A stretch of DNA of 36,415 nt, from NCBI GenBank assembly GCA_017452605.1, contig JAFTMB010000051.1:1-36415 (forward strand), given 5' to 3'. This document shows, piece after piece, positions 15,439 through 23,399 of this stretch. The stretch is from Oscillospiraceae bacterium (GTDB lineage: Bacteria > Bacillota > Clostridia > Oscillospirales > Oscillospiraceae). Position 1 is the stretch's first letter; every line of letters starts with the position of its first letter. The notes under the pieces were generated by a model. The model did not search any database, had not been told where the DNA came from, and saw nothing but the letters and a program-made list of their open reading frames with translations. The position numbers and the translations under genes are program-made.

Positions 15439-16386
15439 TTAACGGATGGCGGGGGCCTTGACCTGACGCAGAATTTCCTGAAGCAGGGGCCTGCGGTCTT
15501 TATCCTGGAACGCCTCTGTCACCAGCAGGCGGTGGGGAATGATTTTCAAAAACACTTCCTGCACATCGTTGGGTGTCACATAATCCCGACCCCGCAGCTG
15601 GGCCACCGCCTTGGACACCGCCATTACCGACAGCGTCGCCCGGGGACTTGCGCCCCGAAGAATCTGCTTGTGACGCCGGGTGCCGTCAATCAAGCGGACG
15701 ATGTATTCCACTACATCCTCGCTGATGTATGTATCCGCCACGGTTTTCTGCAGCGCGACTAGCTGCTGGGCAGTAAAGCAGGGGGTTAACGCGTCCATGG
15801 GGTTCTTTCCCTGACGGCTTAGCAGCATTTTCTTTTCATCTGCCACGCTGGGATAGCCCAGGCTTAAGCAAATGGTGAAGCGGTCCATCTGGCTGTCGGG
15901 CAGCAGCTGGGTGCCGGCCGCACCGGTGGGGTTCTGGGTGGCAATCACCGTAAAGGGACGGGGCAGCAGATGGGCAACGCCATCCACCGTCACCTGATTT
16001 TCCTCCATAGCCTCCAAAAGGGCAGACTGGGTTCGGGAAGTAGCGCGATTCAATTCATCTGCCAAAAACAGATTGCACACCACCGCGCCGGGGCGGTAAA
16101 CCATTTCCCCGGTTGCGCTATCGGGCACACTGTAACCGGTGATGTCAGAAGGAAGCACATCCGGAGTAAACTGCACCCGGCCATACTGAAGACCCAGCGC
16201 CTTGGAAAACGCCACCGCCATGGTGGTCTTGCCCACGCCGGGAATGTCCTCCAACAAAATGTGACCGCCTGCCAGAATGGTTGCCAGAACCCACATCAGC
16301 ACAGTGTCCTTGCCGACGACGACGGTGCGAATCTGCTCCATCGCTTTTTGCGCCTGCTCCATAGCCGTATTCTCCGCTGTTTTCAT
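15439..16386 (-). CDS. MoxR-family AAA+ ATPase
   Basis: 315-residue AAA+ chaperone-like ATPase. Walker A PGVGKTT (49-55), Walker B LFLADE (106-111), the MoxR sensor motif ATQNPTGAAGTQLLPDSQMDRF with its arginine, and a C-terminal helical lid (RGASPRATLSVMAVSKAVAQLRGRDYVTPNDV). MoxR ATPases are thought to help assemble or activate VWA-domain partners, here the DUF58 protein downstream. ATG 16386 follows GGAGG. It is the first gene of the operon, with promoter 16419-16447, divergent from the DUF2461-dap operon. Confidence -1.
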   Translation of the reverse strand: MKTAENTAMEQAQKAMEQIRTVVVGKDTVLMWVLATILAGGHILLEDIPGVGKTTMAVAFSKALGLQYGRVQFTPDVLPSDITGYSVPDSATGEMVYRPGAVVCNLFLADELNRATSRTQSALLEAMEENQVTVDGVAHLLPRPFTVIATQNPTGAAGTQLLPDSQMDRFTICLSLGYPSVADEKKMLLSRQGKNPMDALTPCFTAQQLVALQKTVADTYISEDVVEYIVRLIDGTRRHKQILRGASPRATLSVMAVSKAVAQLRGRDYVTPNDVQEVFLKIIPHRLLVTEAFQDKDRRPLLQEILRQVKAPAIR

Positions 16387-16418
16387 GGCGTTTTTCCTCC
16401 GTTTACATAATTTTGTAT

Positions 16419-16447
16419 ATTATACAGCATGTATACAATAAAATCAA
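16419..16447 (-). promoter_or_regulatory. SigA promoter of the moxR operon
   Basis: Minus strand TTGATT (16442-16447), 17-bp spacer, perfect TATAAT (16419-16424); about 33 nt before the moxR start. The divergent dap promoter lies 47 bp away. Confidence -1.
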
Positions 16448-16493
16448 GCCTGAACTGTTTGTCGCTTTCCCCCACTTTTTTTCAATCTTTATA

Positions 16494-16522
16494 TTGCAAA
16501 ACGCAGCAAAAAGGGATATGAT
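16494..16522 (+). promoter_or_regulatory. SigA promoter of the DUF2461-dapABF operon
   Basis: TTGCAA (16494-16499), 17-bp spacer, TATGAT (16517-16522). Predicted start near 16529, at or next to the GTG that opens the DUF2461 reading frame. Confidence -1.
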
Positions 16523-16528
16523 ATAGGC

Positions 16529-17236
16529 GTGAGAGGATTACCATTTCTCTTCCCTCTTTTGATTCCGCATACAGAAAGGAAGATTTCTATCTTTACAGGT
16601 TACAGTCCCCAAACTGTGGATTTCTTGTGGGGAATTCGCATGAATAATAACCGGGAATGGTTTATGGCTCACAAGCCGGATTATGTGCAGTATCTTTACG
16701 AGCCTACCAAGGCGCTGGGAAAGCATATTTTTGAGCCTTTCCTGGATAAATCCGGCACCCTTTTGAAGGTCAGCCGCATCTACCGGGACGCCCGGATGCA
16801 CCATCCCCTGCCATACAAGGAAAGCCTGTGGATTTGCATCCGCCAGGATGTGGAGTGGTGGGCGGAAAATCCCTGCCTGTTTTTTGAAATCACCCCCGAC
16901 GGCATTTCCTACGGCTTTTTCTTCTACCATCCCTCTACCGCCGCTCTGGCAGAGTTCCGGCAGGCCATTTCCCAAAAGCCTGATGAATTTTTAAAACTGA
17001 TAAAAAATACAGAAAAAGCCGTGGGTATCCCCGTCATCGCCGACCTTTACAAACGGCCCAAACCGACGGACAACCCCGCTTTGCAGCCCTATTTCGCCTG
17101 GAAAGGCCAAATCAGCTGCATCCGCAGCGAAAGCTTCAGCGAGGAAACCTTCGGCCCGGAGCTGGCTGATAGGGTAAAAACCATGCTGCAGCAGCTGACC
17201 CCACTTTACGACTATTTTTGCCGCTTTCGGACTTAA
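16529..17236 (+). CDS. DUF2461 domain-containing protein (start uncertain)
   Basis: About 215-235 residues. The DUF2461 core begins at FTGYSPQTVDFLWGIRMNNNREWF and contains the basic KVSRIYRDARMHHPLPYKESL motif and GISYGFFFYHPS. The family's function is unknown. The start codon is odd: the frame opens with GTG 16529 at the predicted transcript start (a leaderless start?), whereas homology starts about 20 codons later, where AGGAAG (16577-16582) is followed by ATT (16583) or ATC (16589) but no ATG. I report the GTG; the true start may be a rare non-AUG codon. It lies 23 nt upstream of dapA, so it is probably co-transcribed with the lysine genes. Confidence -1.
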   Translation: MRGLPFLFPLLIPHTERKISIFTGYSPQTVDFLWGIRMNNNREWFMAHKPDYVQYLYEPTKALGKHIFEPFLDKSGTLLKVSRIYRDARMHHPLPYKESLWICIRQDVEWWAENPCLFFEITPDGISYGFFFYHPSTAALAEFRQAISQKPDEFLKLIKNTEKAVGIPVIADLYKRPKPTDNPALQPYFAWKGQISCIRSESFSEETFGPELADRVKTMLQQLTPLYDYFCRFRT

Positions 17237-17259
17237 ACAGATAAAAAGGAGCAATCAAT

Positions 17260-18144
17260 ATGAAGAACACAATTTTTAAGGGTATCGCCACCGCGCTTGT
17301 TACTCCCATGACCACCACCGGCGTTGACTATGACGCGCTGGCCCGTTTGATTGATTTTCAGCTGGAAAGCGGCATTCACGCTTTGGTTGCCGTAGGCACC
17401 ACCGGTGAGAGCGCCACCCTTTCCCCCCAGGAGCGCAAGGCTGTCATCCGCTTTACCGTATAGCGGGTCAACGGCCGCGTGCCCGTCATTGCCGGCACCG
17501 GCACCAACAACACCGCCCATGTGCTGGAATACACCCGCAGCGCCTGCGGCGACGGCGCGGATGCTGTGCTGGTTGTTACCCCTTACTACAACAAGGCCAC
17601 TCAGGCAGGTCTTGTCGCCCACTTTACCGCTGTGGCTGACGCCAGCGAAAAGCCGGTGATCCTTTACAACGTCCCCGGCCGTACCGGCTGCAATCTGATG
17701 CCCTCCACCGTTGCCACTTTGGCAGACCATGAAAAAATCGTTGCCATCAAGGAAGCCAGCGGCAACATGAGCCAGGTTGTGGACATTTTTGCCCGCTGCG
17801 GCGACAAGCTGGATGTATATTCCGGCGAGGATGCCCTCACCGTTGCCATGATGAGCATGGGCGGCGCAGGCTGCATCAGCGTGCTTTCCAATGTAGCCCC
17901 CACCTTAACGGCGCAAATGGCCAATTCCGCCATGGCCGGCGATTATGCCGCCGCCGCTCAGCTGCAGTGCAAGCTGCTGCCCCTGATTAACTGTTTGTTC
18001 AGCCAGGTTAACCCCATTCCCGCCAAGGCGGCTGTATCTGCCATGGGTTACGGCGAGGAGCATCTCCGCCTGCCCCTGACCCCCATGGAAGAGCCCTTCC
18101 GCAGCGCCATGTTCGCGGAAATGAGAAAGCTGGGTGTACTGTAA
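17260..18144 (+). pseudogene. dapA: dapA, 4-hydroxy-tetrahydrodipicolinate synthase, interrupted by in-frame TAG
   Basis: DapA condenses pyruvate with aspartate semialdehyde at the entry to lysine/diaminopimelate synthesis. The frame would give 294 residues, standard length. Catalytic features are all present: GTTGES (46-51), the tyrosine of LYNVPGRTG (near 136) and the Schiff-base lysine of VAIKEASG (164). Codon 68 (17461-17463) is TAG, in the helix before VNGRVPVIAGTG, where relatives often have Glu or Gln; GAG or CAG to TAG is one base. The frame is otherwise unbroken. A restart at GTG 17479 would lose the GTTGES loop and has no good ribosome site, so it should be inactive. Options are a fresh mutation, a second dapA elsewhere, suppression or a sequencing error. 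AAAAGGAG precedes ATG 17260; the stop overlaps dapB by one base. Confidence -1.
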
Positions 18145-18869
18145 TGAGAGCCATTTTATGCGGCGCCAACGGCGCCATGGGCAAGCTGATTGACGGCATT
18201 TTGGGAAGCGAAGTTGTAGGCAGAGTCAGCATTGACGGCGAAAACGGCGTTCCCAAGACCTTTGCAGAGCTTGGAAGCGTGGACGGCGACATTCTCATCG
18301 ACTTTTCCCATCACAGCGCCATCGCCGATGTGTTAACCTACGCCAAGGCGCAGCGCTGCGCCGCCGTCATCGGCACCACCGGCCACACCGAAGAAGAAAA
18401 GGCCTTGATTTATGCCGCCGCTGAGGAAATTCCCGTGTTTTACAGCGGCAACATGAGCCTGGGCATCGCTGTGCTGTGCCGCCTTGCCAAGCAGGCCGCC
18501 AGCTTCTTCCCCGATGCCGACATTGAAATTGTGGAAACCCATCACAACCGCAAGGTAGACGCCCCCAGCGGCACTGCCTGGATGCTGTATAACGCCGTCA
18601 AAGAAGTTCGCCCCCATGCTACCGCCCACTGCGGCCGCGCCGGCGAGGGCAAGCGCACCCACGACGAAATCGGCATCTCCTCCCTGCGCCTTGGCAATGT
18701 GGTAGGTGTCCACGAAGTATACATCCACACCCCCACCCAAAGCCTGCAGCTTCGCCACGAGGCCATCACCCGGGGCATGCTGGCAGAGGGCGCGGTGGAT
18801 GCCGCCCGGTTTATGGAGGGCAAGGGCAAGGGTCTTTATAACATGAACCAGCTTCTGGAGGACAGATGA
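18144..18869 (+). CDS. dapB: 4-hydroxy-tetrahydrodipicolinate reductase
   Basis: NAD(P)H-dependent reductase that converts the DapA product to tetrahydrodipicolinate. 241 residues: dinucleotide-binding loop GANGAMGK (7-14), DFSHHSA and GTTGHTEEE loops, and the active-site motif EIVETHHNRKVDAPSGTA (His-His and the Lys...SGTA loop), all intact. The C-terminus closes with the Rossmann-crossing helix LYNMNQLLEDR. It starts on the A of the dapA stop codon (TAATG) and so depends on translation of dapA, which makes the dapA nonsense codon potentially polar. The lengths, motifs and dapA-dapB-dapF order leave little doubt. Confidence -1.
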   Translation: MRAILCGANGAMGKLIDGILGSEVVGRVSIDGENGVPKTFAELGSVDGDILIDFSHHSAIADVLTYAKAQRCAAVIGTTGHTEEEKALIYAAAEEIPVFYSGNMSLGIAVLCRLAKQAASFFPDADIEIVETHHNRKVDAPSGTAWMLYNAVKEVRPHATAHCGRAGEGKRTHDEIGISSLRLGNVVGVHEVYIHTPTQSLQLRHEAITRGMLAEGAVDAARFMEGKGKGLYNMNQLLEDR

Positions 18870-19645
18870 TGGAAGTAACCTATATGAATGGTGCCGGAAA
18901 TGATTTTATGGTCATCGACGCCCGGGGTAAAAACTTGGATTTCTCCGCTTTGGCCGTAGAATTATGTAAACTTACCGGCGCAGACGGCTTTATGGCCGTT
19001 GACCATTCTGCTGAGGCTGATTTTCGCCTTCATTTTTATAATTCCGACGGCTCCCGGGGCGAAATGTGCGGTAACGGCGCCCGGTGTATCTGCCGCTACG
19101 CCTTTGAGCGGGGCATCGCCGGAGAAAACATGGTGGTGCAGACCGATGCAGGTCTGGTGCCGGGCAGACGTATCAGCGAAAATGTGTACCGGGTGCTTTT
19201 GAACCTGCCCGGCGTTCTGGATGTGAACCGTCTGGGTACAGTGTCCTATGTGGAGCTGGGCAATCCTGGAATCCCCCACGCTGTTATGGAGGTGTCGGGT
19301 CTTCGCTGGGAAATGGCGGATTCTTTGCGGGAAAAGGCTCAGGCTCTGCGCCACAATCCTGCTTTCCCCAAGGGCGCCAATGTCAACTTGTACACTTGGC
19401 TGGATGAAACCACCATCCGCCTCTTGACCTTTGAACGGGGCGTGGAGGACTACACCCTGGCATGCGGCACCGGTTCGGGTTCCACCGCTGTGGTTCTGTG
19501 GGCCCAGGGCAGGCTCCCCGGTGGCGAACTGACGGTGAAAAACAAGGGCGGCGACCTGAAAATTACCGTTGAAGGCGCATCGGGCGTTGTCACCCGGCTG
19601 CAGCTGGAAGGCCCCACGGAAGTGGTAAAAACCTATGAAATATAA
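18869..19645 (+). CDS. dapF: diaminopimelate epimerase
   Basis: Cofactor-independent epimerase that interconverts LL- and meso-diaminopimelate, the peptidoglycan and lysine precursor. 258 residues with both catalytic cysteines: Cys67 in GEMCGNGARC and Cys199 in LACGTGSGS. The NGAGNDF N-terminal and GNPGIPHAV segments are also diagnostic. Two ATGs are adjacent: 18866 (overlapping the dapB stop as ATGA) and 18869; I chose 18869 because GGAGG (18857-18861) is 7 nt upstream. It is the last gene of the operon and is followed by terminator 19644-19669. The presence of dapF with dapA/dapB but no other lysine genes nearby implies the remaining steps lie elsewhere. Confidence -1.
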   Translation: MEVTYMNGAGNDFMVIDARGKNLDFSALAVELCKLTGADGFMAVDHSAEADFRLHFYNSDGSRGEMCGNGARCICRYAFERGIAGENMVVQTDAGLVPGRRISENVYRVLLNLPGVLDVNRLGTVSYVELGNPGIPHAVMEVSGLRWEMADSLREKAQALRHNPAFPKGANVNLYTWLDETTIRLLTFERGVEDYTLACGTGSGSTAVVLWAQGRLPGGELTVKNKGGDLKITVEGASGVVTRLQLEGPTEVVKTYEI

Positions 19646-19669
19646 AAAAGAGCCTGCGGGCTCTTTTTT
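19644..19669 (+). terminator. terminator of the dap operon
   Basis: Arms AAAAAAGAGCC (19644-19654) and GGCTCTTTTTT (19659-19669), loop of 4, U-rich 3' arm; overlaps the last base pairs of the dapF stop codon. Confidence -1.
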
Positions 19670-19715
19670 GTTTGCAAAAATCTATGTCCACTTTTTCCCT
19701 GCGCTTCGCTTTTCA

Positions 19716-19744
19716 TTGACAAACCCTGCCGCTGAGAGTACAAT
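19716..19744 (+). promoter_or_regulatory. SigA promoter of the metY-proC operon
   Basis: TTGACA consensus -35 (19716-19721), 17-bp spacer, TACAAT (19739-19744). The leader to the metY start is only about 25 nt, too short for an S-box or T-box. Confidence -1.
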
Positions 19745-19774
19745 AAAAACAAATCTTTTCCGAGGTGAAATGCT

Positions 19775-21061
19775 ATGAATTCCAATCTTCACAACGAAAC
19801 TCTGTGCATCCAGGCCGGCTATACCCCCGGCAACGGCGAACCCCGTCAGGTTCCCATTTACCAGAGTACTACCTTTAAATACGCAACCTCCGAGGACATG
19901 GGCAAGCTCTTCGACTTAGAGGCAGAAGGCTACTTCTATTCCCGCCTTGCCAACCCCACCTGCGATGCCGTCGCCCGGAAAATCGCGGCTCTCGAGGGCG
20001 GCACTGCCGCTATGCTCACCGGCTCCGGTCAGGCTGCCACCTTCTTCGCTGTGTTTAACATCGCCTCCTGCGGCGACCATATCATTTCCAGCTCTGCCAT
20101 TTACGGCGGCAGCTTCAATCTGTTCAGCGTCACCATGAAGCGCATGGGCATTGAAACCACCTTCGTCAGCCCCGACTGCACCGAGGAAGAGCTGCAGGCT
20201 GCTTTCCGCCCCAACACCAAGCTGGTGTTCGGCGAAACCATTGCCAACCCCGCGCTGAATGTGCTGGACATTGAAAAATTCGCCAAGGTGGCCCACGCTA
20301 ACGGCGTTCCCCTGATTGTGGACAACACCTTTGCCACCCCCGTCAACTGCAAGCCTATCTCCTGGGGCGCTGACATTGTCACCCACTCCACCACCAAGTA
20401 TATGGACGGCCACGGTGCGTCCCTGGGCGGCGTCATTGTTGACAGCGGCAAATTCGACTGGACGAAATATCCCGACAAGTTCCCCGGCCTTTGCACCCCC
20501 GACGAAAGCTACCACGGCGTTACCTACACAGAGCGTTTCGGCCTGGAGGGCGCTTTCATCACCAAGTGCACCGCCCAGCTGATGCGGGATCTGGGCTGCG
20601 TCCAATCTCCCCAGAACGCATTTTACCTGAACCTGGGCCTTGAAAGTCTTCCTTTCCGCATGAAGCAGCATTGCGCCAACGCAACCGCCATCGCCCGGTT
20701 CCTGGAAAGCCACGAAAAGGTGGCATGGATCAAGTACTGCGGTCTGGAAAACGACAAGTATTACACCCTTGCCCAAAAGTACCTGCCGGGTGGCTCCTGC
20801 GGTGTTATTTCCTTTGGCCTGAAGGGTGGCCGCGCCGCTGCGGAAACCTTTATGAAGTACCTGCAGCTGGGCTCCATTGAAACCCACGTGGCTGACTCCC
20901 GCACCTGCTGCCTGCACCCCGCCAGCTCCACCCACCGGCAGATGACCGACGAAGAGCTGGATGCCGCCGGTGTCGGCGCAGACCTGATCCGCTTAAGCTG
21001 CGGTCTGGAAAACGCAGAGGATCTCATCGCGGATCTGAAGCAGGCCATTGAGAAGGTATGA
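19775..21061 (+). CDS. metY: O-acetylhomoserine sulfhydrylase-type PLP enzyme
   Basis: PLP enzyme of the Cys/Met metabolism family; at 428 residues it fits O-acetylhomoserine aminocarboxypropyltransferase, which makes homocysteine from O-acetylhomoserine and sulfide. PLP contacts: SGQAAT (84-89), Asp183 in IVDNTFATP and the Schiff-base Lys208 in THSTTKYMDGHG. The long insert DWTKYPDKFPGLCTPDESYHG is typical of MetY rather than MetB/MetC. Related methionine gamma-lyases are shorter and remain an alternative. It has GAGGTG ahead of ATG and its own strong promoter, and heads a six-gene run ending at proC; the next gene begins within its stop codon. Confidence -1.
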   Translation: MNSNLHNETLCIQAGYTPGNGEPRQVPIYQSTTFKYATSEDMGKLFDLEAEGYFYSRLANPTCDAVARKIAALEGGTAAMLTGSGQAATFFAVFNIASCGDHIISSSAIYGGSFNLFSVTMKRMGIETTFVSPDCTEEELQAAFRPNTKLVFGETIANPALNVLDIEKFAKVAHANGVPLIVDNTFATPVNCKPISWGADIVTHSTTKYMDGHGASLGGVIVDSGKFDWTKYPDKFPGLCTPDESYHGVTYTERFGLEGAFITKCTAQLMRDLGCVQSPQNAFYLNLGLESLPFRMKQHCANATAIARFLESHEKVAWIKYCGLENDKYYTLAQKYLPGGSCGVISFGLKGGRAAAETFMKYLQLGSIETHVADSRTCCLHPASSTHRQMTDEELDAAGVGADLIRLSCGLENAEDLIADLKQAIEKV

Positions 21062-21588
21062 ATATGAACTTTACAGAAATCGCCCAAACCCGCCAGTCCT
21101 GCCGGGCCTACGATGAAACCCGGCCGGTGGAAGAAGAAAAGCTTTCCGCCATTTTGGAATCCGTTCGCCTGTCCCCCTCCGCCTGCAACGGCCAGCCCTA
21201 TCATCTGACCGTGTGCCGGGGCGAAACCGCCAAGGCTGTGGCAGCTGCCACCATGGGCATGGGCATGAACAAATTTGCCGCCCAGGCTCCGGTGCTGATT
21301 GTGATTTCCGAAGAAGATTACGTCAAATCCGCCGCCGTAGGCGCCAAACTCAAGGATAACGACTACCGCTCCATCGATATTGGCATCGCCGCCGCTTATC
21401 TAACGGCAGAAGCCGCTGCCCAGGGTCTGGGAAGCTGCATTTTGGGGTGGTTTGATAACAGCAAAATCCGCTCCCTTTGCAATCTTTCCCACAATGTCCG
21501 GCTGGTGATTACCTTAGGCTACGCCAAGGATGACACTGTGCGGGAGAAAAAGCGGAAATCCCTTTCCCAGCTGGTTTCTCAGCTGTAA
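21058..21588 (+). CDS. nitroreductase-family protein
   Basis: Small FMN-type nitroreductase of 176 residues. The N-terminal RQSCRAYDETRPVEEEKLSAILESVRLSPSACNGQPYH carries the usual R-S-R-like phosphate-binding and P-S-A-x-N-x-Q-P motifs; AAYLTAEAAAQGLGSCILGWFD is the family's central helix. The usual substrate is a quinone or nitro compound, but family members vary widely. ATG 21058 overlaps the metY stop (ATGA), and the aldo/keto reductase follows, so the two redox proteins may act together. No link to methionine or proline chemistry can be shown from sequence. Confidence -1.
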   Translation: MNMNFTEIAQTRQSCRAYDETRPVEEEKLSAILESVRLSPSACNGQPYHLTVCRGETAKAVAAATMGMGMNKFAAQAPVLIVISEEDYVKSAAVGAKLKDNDYRSIDIGIAAAYLTAEAAAQGLGSCILGWFDNSKIRSLCNLSHNVRLVITLGYAKDDTVREKKRKSLSQLVSQL

Positions 21589-21605
21589 TATCAGGAGGAA
21601 TGGTT

Positions 21606-22613
21606 ATGGAATACAGAGTTCTTGGCAAGACCGGCTTGAAAATCTCCCGTCTGGGCTTTGGCGGCATTCCCATCCAGCGGGTGGACGCCGCCCAAACAAG
21701 GGTTTTGATGCTCCAAATGAAGGATGCGGGCATCAACTATATCGACACCGCCCGGGGCTACACCGTCAGTGAAAGCTATCTGGGTGAAGCTCTGGAGGGA
21801 ATCCGGGAGCATTTTGTGATCGCCACCAAGAGCATGGCCCGCACAGCAGACGCTATGGCAAAGGATATTGACCTGAGCCTTCAGAATCTGCGCACAGATT
21901 ACATTGACCTTTATCAGGTTCACAACCCCTCGGAAAAGGACCTGCAGACCGTCATCGCCCCTGGCGGCGCATTGGAAGCGCTGCTGGAAGCCAAGAAAGC
22001 GGGCAAAATCGGCCACATCGGCCTGACCGCCCATTCCCTGCAGGTGTTTGAAAAGGCGCTGGAGCTGGAGTGGGTGGAAACCATCATGTTCCCCTACAAC
22101 ATTGTGGAAACCCAGGGCGAAGAACTGATTGCCAAATGCACCGAGAAAAACATCGGCTTTATTTGCATGAAGCCTCTTGCCGGCGGCGCATTGGAAGACG
22201 GCACACTGGCTGTGCGGTTTACCGTCGCCAATCCCCATGTTACCGTTACCATCCCCGGCATGGCAACCCAGGAGGAAATGGCGGAAAATATGGCTGCCGT
22301 CAACAATACTTCTCCCCTTACCGAAGAGGAACTGCAGGAAGTGGAGCGCATCCGCAAGACTCTGGGTACCCAGTTCTGCCGCCGTTGCAACTACTGCGCC
22401 CCTTGCTCTGTGGGCATTTCCATTCCTGCAGTCTTCCTGTTTGAGGGATATTTGTCCCGGTACGGCTTGGAGGAGTGGGGCCGCCAGCGTTATGCCACCC
22501 TTTCCGTCAAAGCATCGGCGTGCATCGGCTGCGGCGATTGCGAAAGCCGCTGCCCCTACAATCTTCCCATCCGGGAAATGATGAAAGCTGCATCGGAAAA
22601 ATTTGATACATAA
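21606..22613 (+). CDS. aldo/keto reductase with C-terminal [4Fe-4S] domain
   Basis: 335 residues. An aldo/keto reductase barrel (1-260) with the tetrad Asp47, Tyr52, Lys75 and His105 in IDTARGY, ATKS and QVHN is followed by a ferredoxin-like segment. Cysteines lie in CRRCNYCAPC (around residues 257-266) and in CIGCGDCESRCP (around 305-316), enough for two iron-sulfur centers. This fusion is common in anaerobic Clostridia; the physiological substrate is unknown. I chose ATG 21606 because AGGAGG (21593-21598) is 7 nt upstream; the in-frame ATG 21600 would be only 1 nt from it. Confidence -1.
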   Translation: MEYRVLGKTGLKISRLGFGGIPIQRVDAAQTRVLMLQMKDAGINYIDTARGYTVSESYLGEALEGIREHFVIATKSMARTADAMAKDIDLSLQNLRTDYIDLYQVHNPSEKDLQTVIAPGGALEALLEAKKAGKIGHIGLTAHSLQVFEKALELEWVETIMFPYNIVETQGEELIAKCTEKNIGFICMKPLAGGALEDGTLAVRFTVANPHVTVTIPGMATQEEMAENMAAVNNTSPLTEEELQEVERIRKTLGTQFCRRCNYCAPCSVGISIPAVFLFEGYLSRYGLEEWGRQRYATLSVKASACIGCGDCESRCPYNLPIREMMKAASEKFDT

Positions 22614-22628
22614 AAAGGAGTCACTGCT

Positions 22629-23399
22629 ATGCGTATCGTTGTAAAAGTCGGCACCAGTACTCTGGCTCATCCCAGCGGACATTTGAATATCCGCCGGGTG
22701 GAAAATCTGTGCAAAATCATCAGCGATATCAAAAACGCCGGACATGAAATCATTCTGGTTTCCTCCGGCGCCATTGGCATGGGCGTTGGCAAGCTGAATC
22801 TTCAGCAGCGCCCCACCGACATCCCCGGCAAGCAGGCCGCTGCCGCGGTAGGTCAGTGTGAGCTGATGTATACATACGATAAGCTGTTTGGAGAATTCCA
22901 CCACACCGTGGCCCAGCTGCTCATTACCCGGGAGGATGTGGTCAGCGAAAAGCGGCACGACAATTTCCGCAACACCATCAACCGGCTGCTGGAGCTGTCG
23001 GCGCTGCCCATCATCAACGAAAACGACACCGTTGCCATTGACGAAATCGTCATCGGCGACAACGATACCCTTGCAGCCATTGTGTCCGAAAGTGTAAAGG
23101 CAGACCTGCTGGTGCTGATGTCCGATATCAACGGTCTGTACACCGCCGACCCCAGAAAAGACCCCAACGCCCAGCTGATTCCCCGGGTGGAGCGCATCGA
23201 CGACTCCATTTTGGCTCTGGCAGGCGGCAGCGGCAGCAGCCTGGGAACCGGCGGCATGACCACCAAGCTGCAGGCAGCGAAAATCTGCCTGGAGTGCGGC
23301 TGCGACATGATTATCACCAACGGCAGCCGTCCTGAGGATTTGTATGACATTGCCGACGGAAAATCCGTAGGCACTCTGTTTTCGGAGAAAAGCTTATGA
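22629..23399 (+). CDS. proB: glutamate 5-kinase
   Basis: Phosphorylates glutamate in the first step of proline synthesis. 256 residues: amino-acid kinase fold with VVKVGTSTL (4-12), SSGAIGMG, the INENDTVA loop, [21 protein letters not shown] and [12 protein letters not shown]. It lacks the C-terminal PUA domain found in longer enterobacterial enzymes, as is normal for the short type in Firmicutes. AAAAGGAG precedes ATG 22629. Its last codons overlap proA (ATGA), giving coupled translation of the kinase and reductase, which are known to channel the labile glutamyl phosphate. Confidence -1.
   Translation: MRIVVKVGTSTLAHPSGHLNIRRVENLCKIISDIKNAGHEIILVSSGAIGMGVGKLNLQQRPTDIPGKQAAAAVGQCELMYTYDKLFGEFHHTVAQLLITREDVVSEKRHDNFRNTINRLLELSALPIINENDTVAIDEIVIGDNDTLAAIVSESVKADLLVLMSDINGLYTADPRKDPNAQLIPRVERIDDSILALAGGSGSSLGTGGMTTKLQAAKICLECGCDMIITNGSRPEDLYDIADGKSVGTLFSEKSL

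Noticed and set aside
17461-17463. A genome-wide reassigned TAG codon
   Set aside because: Two genes here end in TAG, only one conserved gene has an internal TAG, and the second internal stop is TAA; mutation or base-call error is simpler.
19646-19774. SAM or T-box riboswitch before metY
   Set aside because: The leader after the promoter at 19716-19744 is only about 25 nt, and no terminator or T-box sequence is seen.
19916-20935. Minus-strand frame of 339 codons
   Set aside because: Lies inside metY on the opposite strand, Gly/Ala-rich with no family; shadow.
21591-22958. Long minus-strand frame of 455 codons
   Set aside because: Lies opposite the aldo/keto reductase and proB and has no ribosome site or recognisable domain; shadow of GC-rich coding.
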